Of a stretch of DNA of 64,000 bases, positions 46,107 through 59,087 are shown one piece after another. The position numbers and the translations under genes are program-made. The notes under the pieces were generated by a model. That model did not search any database, was not told where the DNA came from, and was given only the letters and a program-made list of their open reading frames with translations. The stretch covers positions 4,500,001 through 4,564,000 of the forward strand of contig NC_007760.1 of NCBI RefSeq assembly GCF_000013385.1, in the 5' to 3' direction. How positions within the stretch are numbered: position 1 is the first letter of the stretch; each line of letters opens with the position of its first letter. The stretch comes from Anaeromyxobacter dehalogenans 2CP-C (lineage in GTDB: Bacteria > Myxococcota > Myxococcia > Myxococcales > Anaeromyxobacteraceae).

Positions 46107-48248
46107 TCAGTCCTCCGTCGCCATCGCCTCGACCGGCGTGACGCGCATGGCGAGCAGCGCCGGGTAGAAGCCGGAGAGCACGCTCACCACCACCACCACC
46201 ACGATCGAGACGGCCACGCTGCCGCCGCCCAGGGTGGGCATGAGCGCCGGCCCCGAGAACAGGAAGTTGAGGAGGTCGGAGGTGGCGGGGATGCCGCCCG
46301 CCGCGCGCACCGCCCACACGCCCAGCCCGCCGAGGCCCGCGCCGGCCAGCCCGAACGCCAGGCCCACCGAGGCGATCTCCACCAGCATCATCGCGAGCAC
46401 GAACCGGCGCTGCGCGCCGATCGCGCGCAGCGTGCCGATCTCCTTCACCCGCTGCAGCGTGGCCATCACCATGGCGTTGTTGATGATCACGAGGGCGATG
46501 GCGAAGAAGATCACCACCGCGCTGTAGAGGATCACCCGCAGCAGCGTCACGAACTGGCCCACCAGGCCCGAGGCCTGCTGCCAGTCGATCACCTTCAGGT
46601 GCAGCCCGGCCCGGTCCGAGGCCGCCTGCACGTCGCGCAGGGTGTCGCGCAGCCGCGAGGGGTCGCGCAGGATCAGCGCGGCGTTCAGCGCCACGCCGCG
46701 GTCGATCTCCTCCTGCGAGTAGACGCGCGCCGAGAGATCCTCGGCGGGCCGGTCCCCCCGGCGCTCGGCGAGCAGCCGCCCCTCGTCGATGCGCGCGGCG
46801 CGCGACTCGCCCTCCAGCGCGCCGCCGCCGCCGCCGAACAGCGCCGCCTCGGCGTCCTCGCGCGCCAGGTCGGTGGCGCCCACCGAGCGCTTGATGGCGT
46901 CGATCTCGGCCGCGCGCTCGCGGGTCATGTAGCCGTACAGGTCGCGGAAGGACTGCAGGTCCATCACGCTCATCATCCCGGCGATGCCGGACTTCTCGAT
47001 CTGCCGGAACTGGATGAACCCGTAGACCTTCACGTTCACCGAGTTGAAGTACCCGCTCTTCGCCGGCGCCTTGATGGTGATGGTGTCGCCCACGTTGATG
47101 ACGTAGAGGCGCAGCAGCGGGGCGAGCTGGTCGTAGAAGATCCGGTACCGCGCGTCGAAGCTCGCGTCGTCGGTGTCGAACAGCCGGGCGAGCAGCGCGG
47201 GCAGCTGCTCCCCCGCGGCCGCCGGGCCGAGCGCGCCGCGCAGCCGGGTGGCGGCCTCCTCCGCCTGGATCGGGTCGAGCTGCAGGAGGATGTCCTTCAG
47301 CCCGGCGCGGTTCTCGCGCACCCAGCGCTGCAGCTCCTCGTCGTCGGCGATGCGGCGGCCGCGCCGGTCGCGCGCCTCCTTGATCTGGTCGAGGCGGCGG
47401 GCGTTCCGGAGCTTCAGCCACTCCTCGGCGTACTGCTTGCCCACCAGGATCCCGCGCCGGCCGCGCGGGATCATCTCGCCCTCCGCCACCTGCGCGAGCT
47501 GGAACGCGCGGAAGAACGCGTCCACGTCGGTGCCCACGTAGCGGATGAACGTGAAGCCGCCGTCCATCGACAGCTTCGCGATCCGGTTCTCCAGGAACTC
47601 GAGGTTGCCGTAGCGATCGCGGTCGAACCCGGCCCAGAACCCGTCGTCCGCGGCGCGGGTCAGGTCGGCCCACTCCCGCCGCCGCTCCTCCGCGTCCCGG
47701 CCCTCCAGGTCGGCGATGCTCCGCGCCTGGCCCAGCTCGTCGCGGAGCAGCCCCACCATGCGGCGCACGTGCGCCTTGCGCGCCTCGTAGCCGCGCAGCG
47801 CCTCCGCCGAGCCGTCGCCGCCCTCCACGCGCCGCACGTCGGCGCGGAGCCGCTCCAGCGCCACGTCGAACACGTTGCCCGTGGCGACCATGGCCTGGTC
47901 GATGCCCATGGGCACCACCGTCTCCACGTTCGGGACGGCGGAGAGCACCTGCTTCACCTTCGCGAAGTCCTCGATGGGCTCGAGCAGCGACTCGCCGCGC
48001 AGCCCGCCGTACAGCTCGAGCGAGTCCTCCGAGCGGGCGTCGTACACCTGCAGCTGGCCGCCCAGGCTGCCCTGGATCGACGTGCGCATGCCCTTGTCGA
48101 TCGAGTCGAGCAGCGAGAGCCCCAGCACCACCAGGAACGCGCCGCCGAGCACGATGGCGCCGATGATGGAGGTGCGGACCTTGCTCGCGGCCAGGTTGCG
48201 GAACGCGATCCGCAGCAGCACGAGCAGCGCGTCGCGCCGGCCGGTCAC
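46107..48248 (-). CDS. ABC transporter permease, FtsX-like, with unusually large periplasmic domain (first)
   Basis: 713 residues. TM1 TSIIGAIVLGGAFLVVLGLS (~24-43), then ~520 residues of periplasmic region, then three TMs from VILYSAVVIFFAIALVIINN. The coupling motif RVKEIGTLRAIGAQRRFVLA and the LAMRVTPVEAMATED end are FtsX/MacB-like. Most relatives have 200-250 periplasmic residues; here there is an extra charged helical insert (~130-330, for example REWADLTRAADDGFWAGFDR) and an Asp/Arg-rich segment near 470-530. It may recognise the cargo or contact the LolA-like protein. GTGA overlap with the ATPase gene. Confidence 0.88.
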   Translation of the reverse strand: MTGRRDALLVLLRIAFRNLAASKVRTSIIGAIVLGGAFLVVLGLSLLDSIDKGMRTSIQGSLGGQLQVYDARSEDSLELYGGLRGESLLEPIEDFAKVKQVLSAVPNVETVVPMGIDQAMVATGNVFDVALERLRADVRRVEGGDGSAEALRGYEARKAHVRRMVGLLRDELGQARSIADLEGRDAEERRREWADLTRAADDGFWAGFDRDRYGNLEFLENRIAKLSMDGGFTFIRYVGTDVDAFFRAFQLAQVAEGEMIPRGRRGILVGKQYAEEWLKLRNARRLDQIKEARDRRGRRIADDEELQRWVRENRAGLKDILLQLDPIQAEEAATRLRGALGPAAAGEQLPALLARLFDTDDASFDARYRIFYDQLAPLLRLYVINVGDTITIKAPAKSGYFNSVNVKVYGFIQFRQIEKSGIAGMMSVMDLQSFRDLYGYMTRERAAEIDAIKRSVGATDLAREDAEAALFGGGGGALEGESRAARIDEGRLLAERRGDRPAEDLSARVYSQEEIDRGVALNAALILRDPSRLRDTLRDVQAASDRAGLHLKVIDWQQASGLVGQFVTLLRVILYSAVVIFFAIALVIINNAMVMATLQRVKEIGTLRAIGAQRRFVLAMMLVEIASVGLAFGLAGAGLGGLGVWAVRAAGGIPATSDLLNFLFSGPALMPTLGGGSVAVSIVVVVVVSVLSGFYPALLAMRVTPVEAMATED

Positions 48249-48955
48249 CGGGCCGCCTCCGCCGCCCCGTGACCCGCCTCGCGGCCCACGATCCGCCCGT
48301 CGGCGATGCGGATCACCGCGCTCGCGTGCGCCATCACCTTGGGGTCGTGGGTGGAGAACACGAACGTCGTGCCGTCGCGCGCGTTCATCTCCTTCATGAG
48401 GTCGATGATGTTCTCGCCGGTGGCCGAGTCGAGGTTCGCGGTCGGCTCGTCCGCGAGCACGAGCGACGGCGCGGTCACGAGCGCGCGGGCCACCGCGACG
48501 CGCTGGCGCTGGCCGCCGGAGAGCTCGCTGGGACGGTGGCGGGCGTGGCTGGCGATGCCCACCGCCTCGAGCAGCCCCATCACCCGCCCCTCGCGGTCCC
48601 GCCGCGAGAGCCCGCCCTGGAGGAGCAGCGGGAACTCCACGTTCTGGAACACCGAGAGCACCTGGACCAGGTTGAAGCTCTGGAAGATGAAGCCGATGGT
48701 GCGCAGGCGCAGGTCGGTGAGCTGCCGCTCGCTGAGGCGCGAGGTGTCCTTGCCGTCCACCTGCACGACGCCGGTGGTGGGCGTGTCCACGCAGCCGATG
48801 AGGTTGAGCAGGGTGGTCTTCCCGCTGCCCGACGGCCCCGCGATGGAGAGGAACTCGCCCCGCCCGATCTCCAGCGTCACGTCCCGAAGCGCCGGCACCA
48901 CCGTCTTGCCGAGCATGTAGTCCTTCGAGACGCCCTGCACCGCGACGATCGACAT
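48245..48955 (-). CDS. ABC transporter ATP-binding protein, LolD/MacB-like
   Basis: 236 residues. Walker A IAGPSGSGKTTLLNLIGCVD (~38-57), the Q-loop IGFIFQSFNLVQVLSVFQNV with LolD-typical VFQNVEFPL, signature LSGGQRQRVAVARAL, Walker B LVLADEPTANLDSATGE and H-loop FVFSTHDPKVM. These are the hallmarks of the LolD/MacB/FtsE clade, which work as mechanotransmission motors with FtsX-type permeases. First gene of a five-gene leftward operon ending in an outer-membrane barrel. ATG 48955. Confidence 0.92.
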   Translation of the reverse strand: MSIVAVQGVSKDYMLGKTVVPALRDVTLEIGRGEFLSIAGPSGSGKTTLLNLIGCVDTPTTGVVQVDGKDTSRLSERQLTDLRLRTIGFIFQSFNLVQVLSVFQNVEFPLLLQGGLSRRDREGRVMGLLEAVGIASHARHRPSELSGGQRQRVAVARALVTAPSLVLADEPTANLDSATGENIIDLMKEMNARDGTTFVFSTHDPKVMAHASAVIRIADGRIVGREAGHGAAEAAR

Positions 48956-49038
48956 GCCGACGCTCCCCCGCGGCCCAGGGGCCGCGCGCCGCCGCTTCTA
49001 CCCCAGGTGACACCAACGGGCTAGCGACATCGTGCTGC

Positions 49039-49221
49039 CTAGTCGTCCTGGCGCCCCACCGCGACCGCGAACCCGCCGGGCTCCTCCTCGACCGCGTGCA
49101 CGGTCCAGGGCCGGCAGCATACCGGGCAGTCCTCGACGTACGTCTGCGACGCCCCGCCGCCGGGATCGACGAAGATCGTCACCAGCTCGCCGCAGTACGG
49201 GCACTCGATCTCGATGTCCAA
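49039..49221 (-). CDS. CPXCG motif cysteine-rich small protein
   Basis: 60 residues. IECPYCGELVTIFVDPGGG then TYVEDCPVCCRPW; two Cys-x2-Cys motifs define the small CPXCG family of unknown function (probable zinc ribbon). I use TTG 49221 because GGGGGG precedes it and the protein family starts immediately before this region. Divergent from the Smr gene with only 24 bases between the start codons; an upstream promoter would lie inside the Smr coding region, or the transcript is nearly leaderless. Confidence 0.75.
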   Translation of the reverse strand: MDIEIECPYCGELVTIFVDPGGGASQTYVEDCPVCCRPWTVHAVEEEPGGFAVAVGRQDD

Positions 49222-49233
49222 GGTGCCCCCCGT

Positions 49234-49239
49234 TATAGT
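49234..49239 (+). promoter_or_regulatory. -10 element TATAGT directly before the Smr start
   Basis: TATAGT ends six bases before the GTG at 49246, so a transcript starting ~7 bases after the -10 would begin at or next to the initiation codon and be leaderless. The -35 region is inside the divergent CPXCG gene and has no clear TTGACA. Confidence 0.45.
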
Positions 49240-49245
49240 CGCGGC

Positions 49246-49908
49246 GTGGCGAAGCGGCCGTTCAACGAGGGTTTGCAGAAGCTGAAGGCGCTCTCTCCTC
49301 CCCGTGAGGAGCGGCCCCAGAAGCCCGTACGCCCTCCCCCGCCGCCCCCCGCGCCGCCCGCGGAGCCGAGCGAGTCCGAGCTCTGGGCGCAGGCGACGCG
49401 CGGCGCGCGCCCGGTCGAGCGCGGGCCCGACACCGTGGCGCCGCCCGCGCCCCGCGGCGCCCCCGGCGCCCACTGGCACCCGGACCTCGAGGCCATCGAC
49501 GCGCTCCGCGCGCTGGTCTCGGGCGACGCGCCCTTCGACCTCTCCGACACCGACGAGTACATCGAGGGCCGGGTGGCGGGGCTCGATCAGGCGGTGGTCC
49601 GCAAGCTCCGCCGCGGCGAGTTCGCGGTGCAGGGTCACGTGGACCTGCACGGCCTCACGCGCGCCGAGGCGAAGCAGGCGGTGGACGCCTACCTGCGCGG
49701 CGCGAGGCAGGCGGGCAAGCGCTGCGTGCTGGTGGTCCACGGCCGCGGGCTGCACTCCAAGGACCAGCTCCCGGTGCTGAAGGACGCGCTGAAGGGCTGG
49801 CTCGCGTCGGCGCGCTTCGCGCGGCACGTGCTGGCGTTCGCGACGGCCCGCCCGGTGGACGGCGGGGCGGGCGCGCTCTACGTGCTGCTGCGCCGGCCCG
49901 GGCGATAG
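49246..49908 (+). CDS. Smr domain protein
   Basis: 220 residues. A Pro-rich and charged N-terminal region (~1-70) leads to the C-terminal Smr domain (~125-220): FAVQGHVDLHGLTRAEAKQAV (DLHG motif), KRCVLVVHGRGLHSKDQ (HGRG motif) and LPVLKDALKGWLAS. Smr domains of the YdaL/SmrA kind are DNA or RNA endonucleases in MutS2-like or ribosome-rescue contexts. No RBS is apparent; GTG 49246 is supported by the closely placed -10 element (leaderless). No MutS2 is adjacent. Confidence 0.85.
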   Translation: MAKRPFNEGLQKLKALSPPREERPQKPVRPPPPPPAPPAEPSESELWAQATRGARPVERGPDTVAPPAPRGAPGAHWHPDLEAIDALRALVSGDAPFDLSDTDEYIEGRVAGLDQAVVRKLRRGEFAVQGHVDLHGLTRAEAKQAVDAYLRGARQAGKRCVLVVHGRGLHSKDQLPVLKDALKGWLASARFARHVLAFATARPVDGGAGALYVLLRRPGR

Positions 49909-50019
49909 CGGCGGCGGCGCGCCCCCGGGCGTTGGAGCCCGGCGCGGGCGCAACGGTTCGCCTCAGCCTCCCCGGGACGTTGCGGAAACCTTTGGGTGGC
50001 GCGTTGGCTCTGAGCCACC

Positions 50020-51360
50020 GTGACCACGCACATCCTGTCCAAGGCCTCCCGCCTCGCGACGCTCGCCGCAGCCGCGGCGCTCGCCGCGCCCGCCGCGGTC
50101 CTCGCCGCGCCGCTCACCGTCGAGGACGCGATCCGCGCCGCCTGGGCGAGGAACCCGGCCCTGCAGGCGTCGGCCGCCCAGGCCGAGGCCGCGCGGGCCG
50201 ACGCCGACCGGGCCCGCGACGCGCGCCTCCCGACGCTCTCCTTCACCGCCCGCGCGTTCCGCACCGACGAGCCGATGATGGCCTTCGGCACCCGGCTCGA
50301 CCAGGGGCGGATCACCATGGCCGACTTCGACCCGGCCCGCCTGAACGACCCGCCGGGCATCGGCGGCGTGGGCGCCGGCGCCAGCATCCAGCTGCCGCTG
50401 TTCATGGGCGGCCGGCTGCTCGCCGGGCAGAGCGCGGCCAGCGCGATGGCGGGCGCGGAGGGCGCCTCGCACGCGCAGCGGCAGCGGGAGATGGCCGCGG
50501 GCGTGGTCCAGGCCTACTTCGGCGCGCAGGCCGCGGAGGAGGGCGTCCGCTACGCGGAGGACCTGCTCGCGCAGGCGCAGGAGACCGAGCGGTTCGTGCG
50601 GCAGCGCGCCGCCCAGCAGCTCGCGCTCGAGGCGGACGTGGCCCGCGCGGTGGCGTTCCGCGCCCAGGCCGAGGCCGAGCGCGCCGCCGCGCTGCAGCGC
50701 CGCGCCACCGCCCGCTCGGCGCTCGTCATGCTGGCCGGCGACGAGGTCGCCGACGCCGAGCTGACCACGCCCATCGACGCCCTGCCCGCGCTGCCCGCGG
50801 GCGCGGCCCCGCCGCCCGAGCGCCCCGACCTGCTCGCCGCGCGCCTGCAGCGCGACGCGGCCGAGGCCGGCGTGCGCGCCGCCCGCGGCAGCCTGCTGCC
50901 GGCGCTGTTCGCGCAGGCGAGCGCCGAGACCTTGCGCACCCCCAGCCTCTCCGACGGCACCGCCTGGACCATGGTGGGCGTGATGGCGAAGTGGGACCTG
51001 TCGCTCGGCGACGCCCGCGCGCTGCGCGCCGCCCAGGCCCGCGCCACCGCCGCCGGGGACGCGCTGGTCTGGCGCGAGCGCGAGGCCGCTCGCGAGGGCG
51101 GCGAGGCGCGCCGCGCCGTGGACACCGCGGACGCGCGCGTGCGCTCCGCGCAGGAGGCGGTGGCCGCCTCGGAGGAGGCGCGCCGCATGCGCGCCGCCCG
51201 CCATCGCCAGGGGCTGCTGCCCCTCACCGACCTGCTCGACGCCGAGACCGGCCTCGCCGGCGCCCGGGCCCTGCTCGTCGCGAGCCGGCTGGAGGCGCGC
51301 GTCGCGCGCGCCCGGCTCGCCCTCGCCCTCAACGCTCCCATCGAAGGACTCACGCCATGA
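50020..51360 (+). CDS. TolC-like outer-membrane efflux protein
   Basis: 446 residues. Signal peptide LATLAAAAALAAPAAVLAAP. PLTVEDAIRAAWARNPAL is the classic TolC/OEP opening; two OEP repeats follow with long Ala/Gln/Glu-rich coiled coil segments, and GASIQLPLFMGGRLLAG is the typical RND OMF beta strand. A trimeric channel for the adaptor and RND pump encoded next. GTG 50020 has no SD; a GGTGGC/GCCACC inverted repeat (49995-50019) abuts it. ATGA overlap with the adaptor gene. Confidence 0.9.
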   Translation: MTTHILSKASRLATLAAAAALAAPAAVLAAPLTVEDAIRAAWARNPALQASAAQAEAARADADRARDARLPTLSFTARAFRTDEPMMAFGTRLDQGRITMADFDPARLNDPPGIGGVGAGASIQLPLFMGGRLLAGQSAASAMAGAEGASHAQRQREMAAGVVQAYFGAQAAEEGVRYAEDLLAQAQETERFVRQRAAQQLALEADVARAVAFRAQAEAERAAALQRRATARSALVMLAGDEVADAELTTPIDALPALPAGAAPPPERPDLLAARLQRDAAEAGVRAARGSLLPALFAQASAETLRTPSLSDGTAWTMVGVMAKWDLSLGDARALRAAQARATAAGDALVWREREAAREGGEARRAVDTADARVRSAQEAVAASEEARRMRAARHRQGLLPLTDLLDAETGLAGARALLVASRLEARVARARLALALNAPIEGLTP

Positions 51361-52384
51361 ACCACCGCACCCTGCTGCTCGCCCTCGCGCTCGCCGCCCC
51401 CGCGCTCCCCGTCCCCTCCCTCGCCGCCGAGGCCGCGGCCGCCCCCGCGGCGCCGGCCCGCGTCCGCGCCGCCCGCGTGGACGGCGGCGGCGCCGGCCGC
51501 ACCGTGGCCGCGAACGTGGTCGCGGTGCGCCGCGCCACCATCTCGACGCGGCTCGCCGCGAACGTCACCCAGGTGCACGTGGAGGAGGGCCAGCGCGTCG
51601 CCGCCGGCCAGCTCCTCGTGTCGCTCGCCGACAACGACGTGAAGGGCGGCCTGGACGCCGCCGAGGCCGCGCTCGCCGCCGCCGCCGCGCACGAGAAGCG
51701 CATCGAGGCGCTGCTCGCGGAGCGCGCCGCCACCACCTCCGAGCTGGAGGGCGCCCGGGCCCAGCGCGCCCAGGCCGCCGCGGCGGTGGCCGGCGCCCGC
51801 GCCAACGTCGGCTACTCGCTGCTCCGCGCCCCGTTCGCCGGCACGGTGCAGTCCCGCCGCGTGAACGCCGGCGACCTGGTCGGCCCCGGCCAGCCGCTGC
51901 TCCAGCTCGAGGGCGACGCGCTCGAGCTGACCGCCAGCCTCTCCGACGACGAGGCGCGCGGCCTCGCGGTGGGGAAGACGCTCGCGTTCCTCGCCGGCAC
52001 CACCCGCGGCACCGTCGAGATCACCGCGCTCACCCCGGGCGGCGATCCCCTCTCCCACCGGCGCGGGCTCCGCGCCCGCGTCCAGAAGGCCGAGGGCGAG
52101 CTGCGCTCCGGCTCGTTCGCGCGCCTGGTGCTGCCCGCCGCGGCCGGCGAGGCCAGGGCGCCCGCCGCCCAGGCGGCGGTGTGGGTGCCGAGGAGCGCGC
52201 TCGTGCAGCGCGGCGACCTCACCGGCGTGTTCGTGGCCGACGGCGGCAAGGCCCGCCTGCGCTGGATCTCGCCCGGCGAGCCCGCCGGCGACGCGGTGCT
52301 GGTGCGGGCCGGGCTGCGCGCCGGCGAGACCGTGATCGACGCCCCCGGCGCGCTCCGCGACGGGCAGGCGGTGGAGGTGGCGCC

Positions 52385-52388
<4 letters not shown>
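51357..52388 (+). CDS. RND efflux periplasmic adaptor (MFP)
   Basis: 343 residues. Signal peptide TLLLALALAAPALPVPSLAA. ANVTQVHVEEGQRVAAGQLL (~62-81) is the lipoyl-like half-motif; the hairpin LDAAEAALAAAAAHEKRIEA follows; LLRAPFAGTVQSRRVNAGDL is the second half. The C-terminal beta-barrel VWVPRSALVQRGDLTGVFVA and VIDAPGALRDGQAVEVAP close the protein. It bridges the TolC-like channel and the RND pump. Coupled to both by 4-bp overlaps. Confidence 0.92.
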
Positions 52389-55741
<3,353 letters not shown>

Positions 55742-57032
55742 ATGACGAGCCCGGTCACGTCCACCAGCGTGGCCACGAACGGCGCGGAGGCGCTGGCGGG
55801 GTCGAGCTTCAGGCTGCGCAGCACGAACGGCAGCAGCGAGCCCGCCAGCGTCCCGAACAGCACCACGCCGATCAGGCTGCAGAAGACGGTGGCGGCGACC
55901 AGCAGGTAGTGCTCGCCGTAGGTGGGCCGCACCGCCTGCCACACGACGATGCGCAGGAACCCGATGGTGCCGAGCACGGCGCCGAGCGCGAGCCCGGCGC
56001 CGAGCTCGCGCCGCATCACCCGCCACCAGTCGCGCAGCCGGACCTCGCCGAGCGCCATGGCGCGGATGACGAGCGTGGTGGCCTGCGAGCCGGAGTTGCC
56101 GCCCGACGAGATGATGAGCGGCACGAACAGCGCCAGCACCACCGCCCGGGCGATCTCGTCCTCGTAGCGCGCCATGGCGGTGGCGGTCAGCATCTCGCCC
56201 AGGAACAGCGCGGCGAGCCAGCCGGCCCGCTTCTTCACCATGGCGGTGAAGCCCACCTCGAGGTACGGCGCGCCCAGGGCCTCCATGCCGCCGATCTTCT
56301 GGATGTCCTCGGTGGCCTCCTCCTCGACCACGTCCACGATGTCGTCCACCGTGACGATGCCCTTGAGGTGCCCCTCGGCGTCCACCACCGGCAGCGCCAT
56401 GAAGTCGGTGTCGCGGAACACGCGGCTCACCGCCTCCTGGTCCTGGTCGTCGCGGACGGTGACCGGGTCGGCGCGCATGATGTCGCGCACCCGGCGCCCG
56501 GGCTGCGCCGCGAACAGCTCGCGGAAGCTCACCACCCCGAGCAGCCGCTGCGCGTCGTCGAGCACGTAGACGTAGTAGATGGTCTCGAGCCGCTCCTGGG
56601 CCTGGCGGCGCAGGTAGATGATGGCCTCGTCCACCGTCATGTCCGGCCGGAGCCGCGCGTAGCGCGGGCTCATCAGGCCGCCGGCGTCGTCCTCGGCGTA
56701 GGCGAGCAGCGCGCGCACGTCGCGGCGGGTCTGCTCGTCGAGCAGCCCGAGCAGCCGCTCCCGCTCCTCCGGCTCGGCCGCCTGCACCAGGTCGGCCGCG
56801 TCGTCCGGCGCGAGCAGGCGCGCCCAGGAGCGCTGCTCCTCGTGCGGCACGGCGCGGAGCAGATCGGCCTGGTCGCGCGCCGAGCGCGTCAGGAACAGGT
56901 CCTCCGCCTCCGCCCGCGGCAGCAGGTGGAAGCCCTCGACCCGGTCCTCGGGGGAGAGCACCGGCCACAGGTCCGCCAGCTCCTCGGCGGTGACCTCCTC
57001 GCGCGCCTCGGTGTCCGCCATGCGTCGCCCCG

Positions 57033-57716
57033 CTAGAGCTCGCCGGCGATGGCGCGGGCCGCGGCGGCCGGGTCCGGCGCGTCGCGGAGCGGCCGCCCCA
57101 CCACGATGACGTCGGCGCCGGCGCGCACCGCCTCGGCGGGCGTCGCCACCCGGGCCTGGTCGCCCTTCGCCGCGCCCGCCGGGCGGACCCCCGGCACCAC
57201 CAGCAGCGGGCCGGGCCCCACCGCCGCGCGCACCGCCGCCACCTCGTGCGGCGAGCAGACGATCCCGCCGGCGCCGGCGTCCACCGCGAGGCGCGCCAGC
57301 CGCACCACCGCCGCCTCGGGCGGGCCGGCGAGGCCGATGGCCTCGAGCGCCGCGGCGTCCAGGCTGGTGAGCACCGTCACCGCCAGCACCCGCACGCCGG
57401 GGCCGGCGCCGCGCACGGCCGCCCTCACCATCTCGGCCCCGCCGGCCGCGTGCACGGTGAGCAGCGCCGCGCCGCTCGCGGCCGCGCTTCGCGCCGCGCC
57501 CTCCACGGTGTTGGGGATGTCGTGCAGCTTCAGGTCGAGGAACACCGGCCGGCCCAGCCGCGCCGCGGCGCGCACCGCGGCGGGCCCCTCGGCCGCGAAC
57601 AGCTCGAGGCCGACCTTGAGGATCCCGACCTCCGGCGCGACCGCGCGCGCGAACGGCTCGGCCGCGGCGAAGGTGGGGAAGTCGAGCGCGGCGCAGATCC
57701 GTTCCGACGGCTTCAT
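57033..57716 (-). CDS. pyrF: Orotidine 5'-phosphate decarboxylase
   Basis: 227 residues. Decarboxylates OMP to UMP, last step of de novo pyrimidine synthesis. [20 protein letters not shown] at the N-terminus (Asp), [14 protein letters not shown] (substrate Lys), [16 protein letters not shown] (the catalytic D-x-K-x2-D-I-P-N motif), and VVPGVRPAG plus [16 protein letters not shown] for phosphate binding. Cytosolic. ATG 57716 lies two bases after the DUF4388 stop, so translational coupling is likely. Confidence 0.95.
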
Positions 57717-57718
57717 GG

Positions 57719-59035
57719 CTAGGCCTTTCCGACCTGCATGCGCCCGACCTCGCGCAGCAGCGCGTCGGCCTCGGGGCGGGGCAGGCAGTTCTTCACCTCG
57801 AACAGCGCGAACGCGAGCAGGTCCTCGAGCGCCTCGAGCGCCCGGGCCCGCGCCGCGGCGCCGGTCCAGGCCCCGGCCGCGAGCACGTTCGCGAGCACCA
57901 GCATGACGTCCACCGACCCGTCCCCTGCCAGGTGGACGCCCTCGAACAGCGCGCGCTGCTTCGGGGGCAGGCGCTCGAAGTAGCTGTTGAGCCGCGCCGA
58001 GGCGTCGGGCTGCGCGGCGGCGAGCGCCTGGTGCACGCGCACGAAGATGCGGCGGTAGATCTCGAACGGCCCGGAGGTGCGCACGCCCGGCGGCGGGGTG
58101 GGGCGCGGCGCCTCCACCACCGGCTCGGCCGGCGCCGGCGCCGCGGGCAGGGCCGGGACCGACAGCACGCCGCGGCGCACCAGCGCGACCGCGGCGGCGA
58201 GCGCCTCGCGCACGGTGAGGCTGGCGGCCCGCGCCGTCTCCGGGAGCGTGCGCGCGCCGTCCACCGCCTCGACCAGCCGCGCCTCCACCGGCAGGAGCCC
58301 GCCCGCGCCGCCCGCGCCACGGCGCAGCACCACCTCGCGCCCGCCCAGCTCGCGGCCGAGCTGCTCCGCCTCCTCCACCCGCCGCATGCCCTCCAGCAGC
58401 AGCTCGCGGGTGCGCTGCGGCAGCTTCACCGCGTTCTGCTCGTCGGTCCGCCCCTCCAGGAAGGCGAACGTGCCCGCGGGCTCCAGGAAGGAGCCCATCA
58501 GGATCTCGGTCACCTGGAGCGTCATCCCCTCGTAGAGCTGGCCGGGCGAGAGCAGCCCCTGGTCCACCAGCACCTGCCCGAGCGGATGGCCGGCGGAGAC
58601 GAGGTGCCGGCAGCGCTCCAGGTCCTCGTCCCGGACCAGGCCGGACCGCACCAGCATCGGGCCGAGCCGCTCGGCGGGCTCCGACGACGAGGCGAACACC
58701 ACCTGCCCGTCGCGGAAGAAGATGCTGCGCCGCCGCAGCTGCTCGGGCCGGTCCGGCGCGGCGGCGTGCTCGCCGTCGGCGCCGAACGCGAGCAGCAGCA
58801 CGCCGGTCTTGAGCGAGGTGAACACGAACTGGATCACCTCGGGCACCGAGAGCGCCGAGAGCGAGCCGGCGAACCAGGAGCGCGGCGTCTCGCCGCGCGC
58901 CGGCGCGATGAGCGCGAACGCGCCGCGCGCCGACACGAGCTCGGCGTCGCCCCCGCCGGCGAGCCCCAGCGCCTCCGCCTCGCGCGGCGGCAACGTGACC
59001 TGGCCCTCGGCCCCCACCGACAGCTTCGCGCGCAT
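57719..59035 (-). CDS. DUF4388 (PATAN) domain protein
   Basis: 438 residues. N-terminal ~45 residues look like an AbrB/SpoVT swapped-hairpin ([20 protein letters not shown]). [30 protein letters not shown] and [20 protein letters not shown] form a DUF4388/PATAN domain, common in myxobacteria and often linked to response regulators and motility. A further ~250-residue helical C-terminus ([36 protein letters not shown]) is unassigned. Cotranscribed with proS (53 bp) and pyrF. Probably a cytosolic regulatory protein; no receiver domain here. Confidence 0.82.
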
Positions 59036-59087
59036 CCACCCCTCCGCTGCCCGGCGCGGCGGGATGCGCCCGCCCGGGCCGGACCGA

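Noticed and set aside
49995-50019. Riboswitch-like alternative hairpins before the TolC-like gene
   Set aside because: GGTGGC/GCCACC and TGGCTC/GAGCCA are short and overlap; likely chance in G+C-rich DNA without conservation evidence.
56968-57032. Mg2+-sensing M-box or similar leader for mgtE
   Set aside because: Only 11 bp separate pyrF and mgtE; no room for a riboswitch and mgtE appears to be read in the operon.
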